Part shown: in pieces, positions 44,528 through 53,390 of the stretch
Position numbering within the stretch: position 1 is the stretch's first letter
How the letters are laid out: each line of letters begins with the position of its first letter
Program-made: the position numbers and the translations under genes
Notes under the pieces: generated by a model
The model's database searches: none
What the model was told of the DNA's origin: nothing
The model's input: the letters and a program-made list of their open reading frames with translations, nothing else
NCBI GenBank assembly: GCA_023231005.1
Contig: JALNWG010000012.1
Location: 19,356-83,355 of the forward strand
Direction of reading: 5' to 3'
DNA from: Bacteroidales bacterium
GTDB taxonomy: Bacteria > Bacteroidota > Bacteroidia > Bacteroidales > FEN-979
DNA: 64,000 nucleotides

Positions 44528-46471
44528 TTACCCTATTTCTCCCAATTCTTTATTGGCTTCTTCTTTAACTAACCGAATAAAATCTTCGATTTTTTGTGGT
44601 CCCAAGTCTCCAATTCCATGACGACGAACCGATACAGAACCTTCTTTTTCTTCACGTTCCCCAACAATCAACATAAAGGGAATCTTCATCATTTCAGCAT
44701 CTCGTATCTTTTTACCGGCTTTTTCGTTCCGTTCGTCCATTTTGGCGCGAATTTCGGAATTATTTAGCAAAGTTAAAACTTTTTTTGCATAATCCTGATA
44801 TTTCTCACTGATTGGCAACACAATAGCCTGATCTGGGGCGAGCCATAATGGTAAGTTTCCGGCAGTATGTTCTAGTAAAACCGCAACAAAACGTTCCATT
44901 GAACCGAAGGGAGCACGATGAATCATAACCGGTCTGTGCTTTTGATTATCTGCGCCAATATACTCCAATTCAAAACGCTCTGGAAGATTATAATCAACCT
45001 GAATGGTTCCCAATTGCCATTTTCTCCCCAGGGCATCTTTTACCATAAAATCCATTTTGGGACCATAAAAGGCAGCTTCACCAGGAACAATTACAGTGGT
45101 TAATTCTCTTTCCTTAGCAACTTCAAGAATTGCATTTTCGGCTTTTTCCCAATTTTCATCAGTACCGATATATTTCTCTTTATTGTTTGGATCACGCAAT
45201 GATATCTGGACAATGAATTCCTTAAAATCCAATGCCTTAAAGATCAACATTACAATGTCCATAACACCTTTAAACTCATCTTTAACCTGTTCCGGCATAC
45301 AGAAAATATGAGCATCATCCTGCGTAAATCCACGAACACGTGTAAGTCCGTGCAATTCACCACTTTGTTCATAGCGATATACCGTTCCGAATTCTGCCAA
45401 ACGAACGGGTAAATCTTTATAGGATCTCGGTTTTACTTTATAGATTTCGCAGTGGTGAGGACAATTCATGGGTTTTAAGAAAAATTCCTCATTTTCAACA
45501 GGAGTTGAAATCGGGCGAAAAGAACTTTCTCCATATTTCTGATAATGACCTGAAGTTTTATATAGTTCTACATTTCCGATGTGTGGACATATTACTTGCT
45601 CATACCCTGCTTTTTTCTGAACCTTTTTGAGAAACATCTCCAATCTTTCACGGAGTTGCGCTCCCCTAGGCAACCAGAGTGGAAGGCCCAACCCAACCTT
45701 CTGTGAAAATGCAAAAAGCTCCAGATCCTTACCCAGTTTGCGATGATCCCTTTTCTTAGCTTCTTCTATAAATATCAAATAGTCATCTAGCTCTTTTTGC
45801 TTTGGGAAGGTGATCCCGTAAATTCTGGTTAGCTGTTTCCGTTTTTCATCTCCGCGCCAATAGGCACCGGCAATATTTATTAGCTTCACCGCCTTTATGA
45901 AGGAGGTATCCGGAACATGAGGCCCCCGACACAGATCAAGAAATTTGCCGGTTTCATAAAAGGTAATCTGTCCATCAATCAAATCCTGTATAAGTTCTAA
46001 TTTATACTCATCACCTTTGTTTGAGAAATATTGGAGCGCATCGGCTTTAGAAATTTCTTTACGGATGAACTGCTGTTTTTCCCGGGCTAACTCAAGAATT
46101 TTATTTTCAATCTTGGTGAAATCGTCAGAAGAGATTGAATAATTACCAAAATCGATATCATAATAGAAACCACTTTCAATATCAGGTCCGATACCAAATT
46201 TAACGCCCGGATATAGGATTTCAATTGCTTCAGCCATTAAATGTGCTGAAGAATGCCACATGGTTGATTTCCCTTCGGGGTCGTTCCAGGTGAAAAGTTT
46301 TATCCTGGCATCTTTATTTATAGGTCGGGTAGCATCCCATATCGCTCCATCCACAGAAAGTGATAACACATTTCTGGCCAGACCTTCACTTATACTTTTA
46401 GCAATTTTGTATCCTGTAATTCCCTCTGGATATTGGCGAACTGAATTATCGGGTAAAGTAATGTTAATCAT
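44528..46471 (-). CDS. thrS: Threonyl-tRNA synthetase
   Basis: At 647 residues it is full length. Order: TGS domain (1-60), editing domain with HSSAHLMAEAI (HxxxH) and the later cysteine-containing DLCRGPHVP, class II catalytic core (motif 2 GLTRVRGFTQDDAHIFC), motif 3 near MIHRAPFGSMERF, and an anticodon-binding domain (LAPDQAIVLPISEKYQDYA). It charges tRNA-Thr and edits mis-charged Ser-tRNA-Thr. It is the first gene of the translation operon, with infC 34 nt downstream. Confidence 0.97.
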   Translation of the reverse strand: MINITLPDNSVRQYPEGITGYKIAKSISEGLARNVLSLSVDGAIWDATRPINKDARIKLFTWNDPEGKSTMWHSSAHLMAEAIEILYPGVKFGIGPDIESGFYYDIDFGNYSISSDDFTKIENKILELAREKQQFIRKEISKADALQYFSNKGDEYKLELIQDLIDGQITFYETGKFLDLCRGPHVPDTSFIKAVKLINIAGAYWRGDEKRKQLTRIYGITFPKQKELDDYLIFIEEAKKRDHRKLGKDLELFAFSQKVGLGLPLWLPRGAQLRERLEMFLKKVQKKAGYEQVICPHIGNVELYKTSGHYQKYGESSFRPISTPVENEEFFLKPMNCPHHCEIYKVKPRSYKDLPVRLAEFGTVYRYEQSGELHGLTRVRGFTQDDAHIFCMPEQVKDEFKGVMDIVMLIFKALDFKEFIVQISLRDPNNKEKYIGTDENWEKAENAILEVAKERELTTVIVPGEAAFYGPKMDFMVKDALGRKWQLGTIQVDYNLPERFELEYIGADNQKHRPVMIHRAPFGSMERFVAVLLEHTAGNLPLWLAPDQAIVLPISEKYQDYAKKVLTLLNNSEIRAKMDERNEKAGKKIRDAEMMKIPFMLIVGEREEKEGSVSVRRHGIGDLGPQKIEDFIRLVKEEANKELGEIG

Positions 46472-46496
46472 GGAATATTAAAAAGTTTAAGGGGTG

Positions 46497-46504
46497 CAAA
46501 GGTA
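46497..46504 (-). promoter_or_regulatory. -7 promoter element for thrS-infC-rpmI-rplT
   Basis: TACCTTTG on the minus strand fits TAnnTTTG and lies 25 nt before the thrS start, in the 43-nt gap after the OmpA-family gene. Confidence 0.5.
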
Positions 46505-46514
46505 AGAATATTAT

Positions 46515-48461
46515 TTAATTACTTATAATTTTAAATTCTGTTCGTCTGTTATTAGCTCGCCCAGCTTCTGTTTCATTAGAATCAACCGGATTATTTGAGC
46601 CATAACCTTCAAAACTTAACCTGTCTTTTACAATTCCATTCAGAATAAGATAATCATAAACTGTTTTAGCGCGATTTTTTGACAGTTCTAAATTATGTCC
46701 CATTGTCCCAATAATATCGGTATGTCCACTTATCTCAATTTTCAACTTTGGATTATTCTTTAATAGTTCGAGCAACTTATGTAATTCAATCAATGATGTT
46801 TCTTTGAGAGTAAATTGGTCAGTATCAAAGAAAATGTTTTTTAAAATAACAGCTTCACCAACTCTCATTGGTTTTAAATAGATGTTATTAATAAAGGGAT
46901 CACCTTGCGAATGACCATCAAGCATTGTAAAGTTCTCAGAAAAGAAGAGATATCCATCTTTTGAAACATTCAGGGCATAATTTTTTCTGGCAGGAATAAT
47001 AAGTAAAAATTCCCCGGTATTTTTATCTGAATTGGACTCTACAATTGTTCGGGAAGTTTGTAAATCAATCAATTCAAACCGTGCCCCAAGCCGTTCTTTC
47101 GTTTCGCTATCAAAGACGATTCCTTTAAAATAATTTGCTGGCACTGGTTGCGCTTCCTTATAAAGGTTAAATTTATAAATATCCTGTTTCCCTTTACCCC
47201 CAGGAATATCGGAAGAAATGTATGCAATTTTTCCGTCGGCATTGACAATAATAGAGATTTCATCAGCGTGGGTATTGATGGGATAGCCTATATTTACTGG
47301 TTTTTGCCAATTTCCAAGAAAATTCTTCCTCGAATAAAACAAATCGAGCCCTCCCATTCCCAAGTGACCTTTTGAAGAGAAGTAAAGGGTTTGATCGTCC
47401 GGGTGAATAAAAGGAGCCATTTCTTCCGCTCTGGTATTTATTGAATCACCAAGGTTAATGGGTTCACTCCATTGATTATCTGGCAATAGTGTGGTTTTCC
47501 AGAGATCAGAACTTCCCTTACCACCCGGACGATTACTTGAAAAGTATAAGGTTTTACCATCGGATGAAAAAGATGGTTGAGAATCCCATTGAGGAGAATT
47601 TACAGTAGATCCCAGGTTCTCGGGGACAGACCATCTTGATCCAATCCGCTTTGCCCAGTATAAATCGCAACTTCCATAGCCATCCGGACGATTACATGCT
47701 GCAAAAAAAAGGTATTGCCCATCCGGAGAGATATTGAGTGCTCCTTCATTCCCATGAGAATTAATGGGGGATCCCAGATTTACAGCTTTTGTCCATAAAG
47801 AATCGATTCTTTGGGAGTAATAAAAATCTTCTTCAAATTTCAATGTTGGGTCCGTTGTATTTTCATCTCTTGGATTTTTCCTTGTGAAATACAATTTTTC
47901 ATCATCTGAAGTAATATCATTAATGTATTCATCATTGGGTGAATTGATGCTATCTCCAAGGTTTTCCAAAGTAAATGGCACAGGATTCGCTATGCAATGC
48001 AAAGCAAAATCACATTTCTTAATACAAAGTTCAGCTCGTTGTTTATTTTGTTCAGGTATTCTTTCAAATTCAAGGTAACGGCTGAAATTAAAACGCGCAT
48101 CTGCATATTTTCCCATATTGAGCTGCTGTGTTGCCAATATCATATATAAATTTGGTGAAAATGGCCGGTTTGTATTAATGGCTTGCTGATAGGATAGGAT
48201 GGCCTTTTCGATCTGATGATCATCGATCAAGATATCTCCTTGGAGAATAAATGCTTCGGTAAAAAACGGATCCTGGTCTAAGGCTTTCTTTAAATTCGAC
48301 AAGGCATTTTCAAAGTTTTTAGCTTGATACTGATCAATCGCAGAAAAAAAATATTTTTCGGCTTTTTTACTTGTAGTAGTAAGCTGCTGATTTTGTCCGA
48401 CAAGATTCAGCGATAAAGAAATGAATAGCAATAGCGTAAATGGTTGCACAAATATTTTCAT
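46515..48461 (-). CDS. TPR/PD40/CRD/OmpA-family outer-membrane protein (PorE-like architecture)
   Basis: The 648-residue protein has a signal peptide (to about residue 22). In order it has TPR repeats (about 33-155), a six-bladed PD40 beta-propeller (about 185-430, repeated LYF(S/A)S..PGG/DG(Y)GS.DL units), a carboxypeptidase-regulatory-like domain (about 445-530, FKGIVFDSETKERLGARFEL) and a C-terminal OmpA peptidoglycan-binding domain (ISGHTDIIGTMGHNLELSKNRA). This is the domain order of PorE, a T9SS component that links the machine to peptidoglycan, but paralogues with other roles exist. Its ATG overlaps the queE TGA (ATGA). Confidence 0.87.
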   Translation of the reverse strand: MKIFVQPFTLLLFISLSLNLVGQNQQLTTTSKKAEKYFFSAIDQYQAKNFENALSNLKKALDQDPFFTEAFILQGDILIDDHQIEKAILSYQQAINTNRPFSPNLYMILATQQLNMGKYADARFNFSRYLEFERIPEQNKQRAELCIKKCDFALHCIANPVPFTLENLGDSINSPNDEYINDITSDDEKLYFTRKNPRDENTTDPTLKFEEDFYYSQRIDSLWTKAVNLGSPINSHGNEGALNISPDGQYLFFAACNRPDGYGSCDLYWAKRIGSRWSVPENLGSTVNSPQWDSQPSFSSDGKTLYFSSNRPGGKGSSDLWKTTLLPDNQWSEPINLGDSINTRAEEMAPFIHPDDQTLYFSSKGHLGMGGLDLFYSRKNFLGNWQKPVNIGYPINTHADEISIIVNADGKIAYISSDIPGGKGKQDIYKFNLYKEAQPVPANYFKGIVFDSETKERLGARFELIDLQTSRTIVESNSDKNTGEFLLIIPARKNYALNVSKDGYLFFSENFTMLDGHSQGDPFINNIYLKPMRVGEAVILKNIFFDTDQFTLKETSLIELHKLLELLKNNPKLKIEISGHTDIIGTMGHNLELSKNRAKTVYDYLILNGIVKDRLSFEGYGSNNPVDSNETEAGRANNRRTEFKIISN

Positions 48462-49090
48462 GGGATCCGCATATATTTATGACTCTGAAGCGAGATCTTC
48501 CAACGTGGATTCTCCATAATATAATGTATAATTTCAGGCATTATGGTATTCCGTTTGCTCCATTCCGGTTGAAGATATCGTTTACAATCGACAGAAACCA
48601 TTTTCGAATTTTCTTCTGCCCAATGAAAATCACTGATGTTTTCAATGATGATTTTCAACTCGTTTGCCTGGGCTGCAACTTCAGGGAGAGGGGGAGATTC
48701 CTTTTTAGGCGATAAACAAATCCAATCCCATTCGCCACTAAAGCCTTGAGATCCGGATGTCTCCAGAAATATTTTTATTTTATGTTGATGAAGACCTCTA
48801 CAAAAATAGTTCAGATTGTAAAGAAGTGGCTCTCCACCTGTGACGACGACAGATTTTGCAGGACATAGTAAAGCATGCTGAATGATCAGGTCGGTTGGTA
48901 CGGGAGGAAAAGCACGAGAATTCCATGACTCCTTTACATCACACCATTTACAACCGACATCGCACCCTCCAATCCTGATAAAAAAAGCTGCTTGACCAGT
49001 ATTATATCCTTCACCTTGTAATGAATAGAACTCCTCCATCACAGGGAGAAATTTCCCATCGGCGATCAGATTATCAAACGATTCTTCCAA
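48458..49090 (-). CDS. queE: 7-carboxy-7-deazaguanine synthase (radical SAM)
   Basis: The 210-residue enzyme converts 6-carboxytetrahydropterin to 7-carboxy-7-deazaguanine in queuosine biosynthesis. The radical-SAM cluster motif is GGCDVGCKWCD (Cx3Cx2C). Other features are MEEFYSLQGEGYNTGQAAFFIR at the start, VVTGGEPLLYN and the C-terminal VSVDCKRYLQPEW. Size fits QueE. It lies 3 nt after folD and overlaps the PorE-like gene by 4 nt. Confidence 0.93.
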   Translation of the reverse strand: MEESFDNLIADGKFLPVMEEFYSLQGEGYNTGQAAFFIRIGGCDVGCKWCDVKESWNSRAFPPVPTDLIIQHALLCPAKSVVVTGGEPLLYNLNYFCRGLHQHKIKIFLETSGSQGFSGEWDWICLSPKKESPPLPEVAAQANELKIIIENISDFHWAEENSKMVSVDCKRYLQPEWSKRNTIMPEIIHYIMENPRWKISLQSHKYMRIP

Positions 49091-49093
49091 AAA

Positions 49094-49975
49094 TCAATAG
49101 ATTACTTTCTTAGCCGCAAGGATTGTATTTTGTAATAATGATACGACTGTCATTAGCCCTACCCCACCAGGGACAGGAGTGATATAGCTACATTTTCTCG
49201 ATACTTTTTCAAAATCAACGTCCCCTTTAAGTTTAAAACCTGATTTTGTTTCGTCTGACGGGATCCGGTGAATTCCAACATCGATCACGACAGCATCTTG
49301 TTTCACCATGTCGGCTGTCACAAATCCAAGCTTCCCCATTGCCACAATTAAAATATCAGCCTGAGAAGTAATGGAAGTGATGTTGGGAGTATGACTATGA
49401 CAAAGCGTAACGGTTGCATTTCCGATGGTTGATTTTCTAGACAGGAGAATGCTGATTGGTGATCCAACAATATGGCTCCTGCCCAGCACCACGCAATTCT
49501 TGCCTGTTGTTTCTATTTGATATCGTTCAAGCAAGGTAAGAATTCCCTTGGGAGTGGCCGGCAAAAAGCACGGAAGTCCCAACACCATTCTCCCTATGTT
49601 AACAGGATGGAAACCATCGATATCTTTTTGAGGTTTGATCTGTTCAATGATTTTATTTTCATCAATGTGTTTTGGAAGAGGAAGCTGAACGATTAATCCA
49701 TCAATTTCCGTGTCATCATTTAAAAAACGGATCACTTCGATTAATTTTTCCTGTGTGATCGTAACGGGATAACGGTAAACAGAGGAAATAAAACCAACTT
49801 CCTTGCATGCTTTTTCCTTGCCTGCAATATAAGATTGGCTGGCAGGATCATCGCCAACCAGAACCGCTGCAATATGTGGAACAGGAAGGCCTTTGTTCAG
49901 AAAGCTCTGCTGAACATCCGAAGCAATCTCAGCTTTTATCTGGGTTGCCATGAGTTTCCCATCGAGTAGTTTCAT
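49094..49975 (-). CDS. folD: Bifunctional methylenetetrahydrofolate dehydrogenase/cyclohydrolase
   Basis: FolD interconverts 5,10-methylene- and 10-formyl-tetrahydrofolate for one-carbon metabolism. The 293-residue sequence contains the folate-site YIAGKEKACKEVG, the LIVQLPLPKHI motif, PQKDIDGFHPVNIGRM, CVVLGRSHIVGSPISILL (NADP-binding Rossmann) and the C-terminal YITPVPGGVGLMTV. It is complete and sits between ffh and queE. Confidence 0.96.
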   Translation of the reverse strand: MKLLDGKLMATQIKAEIASDVQQSFLNKGLPVPHIAAVLVGDDPASQSYIAGKEKACKEVGFISSVYRYPVTITQEKLIEVIRFLNDDTEIDGLIVQLPLPKHIDENKIIEQIKPQKDIDGFHPVNIGRMVLGLPCFLPATPKGILTLLERYQIETTGKNCVVLGRSHIVGSPISILLSRKSTIGNATVTLCHSHTPNITSITSQADILIVAMGKLGFVTADMVKQDAVVIDVGIHRIPSDETKSGFKLKGDVDFEKVSRKCSYITPVPGGVGLMTVVSLLQNTILAAKKVIY

Positions 49976-49985
49976 ATTGTTTTAC

Positions 49986-51323
49986 TTAGTTCATATTTTT
50001 CATGTTGCGCATAATATTGCCCATTTTTTTTCCTTTGTTTGCAGTGACCATTTTCATCATTTTCCGGGTATCCTCAAATTGTTTCATCAATCGGTTTACT
50101 TCTTGAATGCTGGTGCCTGATCCGGTGGCAATACGTTTTCTTCGGCTTCCATTAAGAATTACAGGATTTACACGTTCTGCAGGAGTCATAGAATGAATTA
50201 TTGCTTCAATCCCTTTGAAAGCATTATCATCGATTTCAAGATCACGAATGGATTTTCCCATACCTGGGATCATGCCTAAGAGATCTTTAACATTGCCCAT
50301 TTTTTTAATTTGCTTAATTTGGGATAAAAAATCATTGAAATCGAATTGGTTTTTAGCAATTTTCCGTTGAAGCTGTTGTGCTTCTTCCTCATCAAATTGT
50401 TCCTGTGCTTTTTCAACAAGTGACACGATATCCCCCATACCAAGTATTCTGTCGGCCATTCGCTCAGGATAAAAGACATCAATGGCTTCCATTTTTTCTC
50501 CCAGACCCACAAATTTTATGGGTTTGTTAACAACCGATTTGATGCTAAGAGCGGCTCCACCCCGTGTGTCTCCATCCAATTTTGTGAGAACAACACCTTC
50601 ATAATCAAGCCGCTCGTTAAATGCTTTCGCTGTATTAACAGCATCTTGACCTGTCATGGAATCGACAACGAACAAGGTTTCATGAGGATTGATGGCTTTT
50701 TTAATATTTGAAATTTCATCCATCATCTCCTCGTCAATAGCTAACCGGCCAGCTGTATCAACAATAACAACATGGGAACCTTGTTCTTTGGCATGAATTA
50801 TTGCTCTTTTTGCAATTTTCACAGGATCATTCCCTGCATCTTCCGTATAAACATCGACTTCAATTTGCTGACCCAATACTTTCAATTGTTCAATGGCTGC
50901 AGGGCGATATACATCACAAGCAACCAACAAAATTTTCTTCCCTCTTTTTGTTTTAAGATAGTTGGCAAGTTTAGCAGAAAAAGTAGTTTTCCCTGAACCT
51001 TGTAAACCGGCAACAAGAATGATAGCTGGATCTCCTTTTAAGTTTAATTCAGTCTTTTGGCCACCCATCAATTGAGCAAGTTCATCATGAACAATCTTGA
51101 CCATCAATTGACCTGGGGAAACCGCAGTAAGGACGTGCTGCCCTAACGCTTGTTCTTTAACCTGGTCGGTAAATTGTTTGGCAATTTTAAAACTGACATC
51201 GGCATCCAATAAGGCTTTTCTAACATCTTTTAATGTTTCCGCAACATTAATTTCTGTTATATGACCATGTCCTTTAAGTATTTTAAATGCCCGATCGAGT
51301 TTATCGCTTAATCCTTCAAACAT
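49986..51323 (-). CDS. ffh: Signal recognition particle protein Ffh
   Basis: Ffh binds signal peptides of nascent membrane proteins together with 4.5S RNA and docks to FtsY. The 445-residue protein has the N-domain MFEGLSDKLDRAFKILKG, a G domain with VAGLQGSGKTTFSAKL, DTAGRLAIDEEMM and LTKLDGDTRGGAALS, and a methionine-rich M domain ending MGNIMRNMKNMN. Start 51323 is chosen because the longer frame (51377) adds 18 residues unlike Ffh. It is the first gene of the folD-queE-PorE-like run. Confidence 0.96.
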   Translation of the reverse strand: MFEGLSDKLDRAFKILKGHGHITEINVAETLKDVRKALLDADVSFKIAKQFTDQVKEQALGQHVLTAVSPGQLMVKIVHDELAQLMGGQKTELNLKGDPAIILVAGLQGSGKTTFSAKLANYLKTKRGKKILLVACDVYRPAAIEQLKVLGQQIEVDVYTEDAGNDPVKIAKRAIIHAKEQGSHVVIVDTAGRLAIDEEMMDEISNIKKAINPHETLFVVDSMTGQDAVNTAKAFNERLDYEGVVLTKLDGDTRGGAALSIKSVVNKPIKFVGLGEKMEAIDVFYPERMADRILGMGDIVSLVEKAQEQFDEEEAQQLQRKIAKNQFDFNDFLSQIKQIKKMGNVKDLLGMIPGMGKSIRDLEIDDNAFKGIEAIIHSMTPAERVNPVILNGSRRKRIATGSGTSIQEVNRLMKQFEDTRKMMKMVTANKGKKMGNIMRNMKNMN

Positions 51324-51365
51324 GGTAACGTAATTAAAAAATAATTCTGAGTAAATATAAAGTTG

Positions 51366-51373
51366 CAAAATTA
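51366..51373 (-). promoter_or_regulatory. -7 promoter element for ffh operon
   Basis: TAATTTTG on the minus strand fits TAnnTTTG and lies 42 nt before the ffh start. It faces away from the T9SS cargo promoter at 51441. Confidence 0.45.
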
Positions 51374-51440
51374 ACAATTATAGATGTCATTTTTATTGAT
51401 TTTTTTCTTGTAAATTGAATTCTGGTATAAAAATAAATAG

Positions 51441-51448
51441 TATGTTTG
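51441..51448 (+). promoter_or_regulatory. -7 promoter element for T9SS cargo gene
   Basis: TATGTTTG matches TAnnTTTG and lies 35 nt before the start codon. A TTG at 51415-51417 could be the -33 element, at a slightly long spacing of 23 nt. Confidence 0.5.
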
Positions 51449-51483
51449 TGCGACAAAATTAATATTCACAAAAAAAAAGTGCC

Positions 51484-53340
51484 ATGAAAAAAATTTTTAT
51501 CTTCTTATTTATGATGCTTGTTTGGACAGGGATGAATGCACAAACCCTGCCTTACAACGATGATTTTGAATCCTATACGGTTGGGACGTACATTGCAGTA
51601 GACAACCCTACTTGGTGGTCAACTTGGTCAGCTGCTCCTGGAACCGGTGAAGATGCTTTAGTAAGCAATGCTTTTGCTCATTCTCCTTCTAAATCGATTT
51701 GTGTCGATGGATCAGGAAGTACCGCAACGGATCTTCTCCTCAAATTGGGAGAAAAAACCTCCGGCGCTTATGAATTGACTTGGTTTGAATATATTGAAAC
51801 CGGAAAGTGTGGCTATTATAATATTCAGCACTTTGAATCTCCAGGAACTGAATGGGCTTTAGAACTTTATTTCCTTGCTAATGGTAGTGGTGAACTCTAT
51901 GCAGGTAGTTCTACCGCAACCACTTTTAACTATCCAAAAGACACTTGGTTCGAGGTAAAACATTTGATTGACCTCGACAAAGATTCTATTCAATTGTTTA
52001 TTAATGGAAGTTTAGTAAAAAAATGGCCCTTCAGCTGGCAAGCCAGTTCAACTTCCGGCACTAAAAAGCTTGGTTGTGTTGACTATTTTGCAGGAGCTAA
52101 ATCAGGCACTTCAGAAACGCCAAAAGCCTATGTTGATGATGTACATTATGTTCAAACTTCTGCCTCCAATGACCCGGTTATTGGTGTGACCCCACCCAGT
52201 ATTACCCGTTATGCTCCCGCCGGATGGAGCGTTACCGACGATCTTGCTGTTTCAAATACAGGCCTAACAGCATTGACTTATGATGTCAATATTATTTATA
52301 CCGTCTCCAAAAAGAAAGAGATGCCGGTTATTGCTGACGCTGTGAAACCAGTTCACTCTATGCTTCTTACGAATTGCTCCTCCGATCCTAATTATCATCC
52401 TACCAATACTCCTCCATCGGATGGTTCAGTATACCTTAACTATGATGGAGATAACGCTTCCGCAATTGGCTGGAATTCTATTCCTGTTACTGTAACTTGT
52501 GCCGCAAGATATCCGAATGCAATGACCCTTCCTTACGCCGGAATGTCACTTGACACCATTGACGTATATATTAATAACCTGAATACATCAGGCAGTAATA
52601 CAATGTCTATTAAAATTTATGGAATGGGGACTTCTTATGAACCAGGTGCATTGCTTCGCAACCAGGCATTTACACCAACTGAAGCCTCCTGGAATAGGGT
52701 TAAGTTGAATATACCATTAAAAATTACTGGTGAAGACATCTGGGTCGGTTATACTTTTACACAATTGGATCCTTCGATTTACATTCCTGGAACAGATGCA
52801 GGTCCAAATGATCCCAATGGCGATTTTCTTAGCACCGGTGTAGGTTGGTCACATCTTTCCAGTAACCCTGCTCTTGCATACAATTGGAATATCCGCGCTC
52901 ACCTTTCTGGCGATCCTATTAATCATTGGCTTACTGCAAGTCCTCTTTCCGGAACTGTTGCTCCAGCTGGCACCCAAACTGTCACTGTTACAATGGATGC
53001 AACAACCCTGGATGCTGGTAATTATTCCGGAAAATTAAGATTTTTGAGTAATGACCCTGCAACTCCACAACTTGATGTTCCTGTTACTATCGACGTTATG
53101 ACTGGCATCGACAACGTGAACAAGATTACTGTATCTGTTTACCCAAATCCAGCCAAAGACAGAATCAACATTCGCAGCAACGAAACAATTCAACAAATTT
53201 CCATCATTGATCTCAATGGAAAAGTTGTATATTCTGGGAATGAAAAATCCATCAACGTAAGTAATTTATCAAATGGAGTCTACTTTATTAAGACAGTTAC
53301 TTTGAATGGCATTTCAAATATTAAATTCGTCAAAGAATAA
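51484..53340 (+). CDS. Secreted protein with lectin-like domain and T9SS type A sorting domain
   Basis: The 618-residue protein has a signal peptide (MKKIFIFLFMMLVWTGMNAQ). A concanavalin/LamG-like domain follows (about 25-220: YNDDFESYTVGTYIAVDNP...YVDDVHYVQ), then a middle beta-sandwich with several cysteines, and a BACON/Ig-like domain (about 470-535: WLTASPLSGTVAPAGTQTV). The C-terminal type A sorting domain is VSVYPNPAKDRINIRS...GKVVYSGNEKSINVSNLSNGVYFIK. It is probably exported to the cell surface and may bind carbohydrate. It is monocistronic, with its own promoter and a strong terminator. Confidence 0.88.
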   Translation: MKKIFIFLFMMLVWTGMNAQTLPYNDDFESYTVGTYIAVDNPTWWSTWSAAPGTGEDALVSNAFAHSPSKSICVDGSGSTATDLLLKLGEKTSGAYELTWFEYIETGKCGYYNIQHFESPGTEWALELYFLANGSGELYAGSSTATTFNYPKDTWFEVKHLIDLDKDSIQLFINGSLVKKWPFSWQASSTSGTKKLGCVDYFAGAKSGTSETPKAYVDDVHYVQTSASNDPVIGVTPPSITRYAPAGWSVTDDLAVSNTGLTALTYDVNIIYTVSKKKEMPVIADAVKPVHSMLLTNCSSDPNYHPTNTPPSDGSVYLNYDGDNASAIGWNSIPVTVTCAARYPNAMTLPYAGMSLDTIDVYINNLNTSGSNTMSIKIYGMGTSYEPGALLRNQAFTPTEASWNRVKLNIPLKITGEDIWVGYTFTQLDPSIYIPGTDAGPNDPNGDFLSTGVGWSHLSSNPALAYNWNIRAHLSGDPINHWLTASPLSGTVAPAGTQTVTVTMDATTLDAGNYSGKLRFLSNDPATPQLDVPVTIDVMTGIDNVNKITVSVYPNPAKDRINIRSNETIQQISIIDLNGKVVYSGNEKSINVSNLSNGVYFIKTVTLNGISNIKFVKE

Positions 53341-53354
53341 TCATCTATTTGACT

Positions 53355-53390
53355 AAAAAAAGCCGGCCTTTAGTGCCGGCTTTTTTTTTT
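53355..53390. terminator. Strong bidirectional terminator between T9SS cargo gene and argS
   Basis: A GC-rich stem, AAGCCGGC paired with GCCGGCTT around a CTTTAGT loop, is flanked by an A-run on the left and a T-run of ten on the right. It therefore reads as an intrinsic terminator in both directions. The T-run abuts the argS stop codon. Confidence 0.9.
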
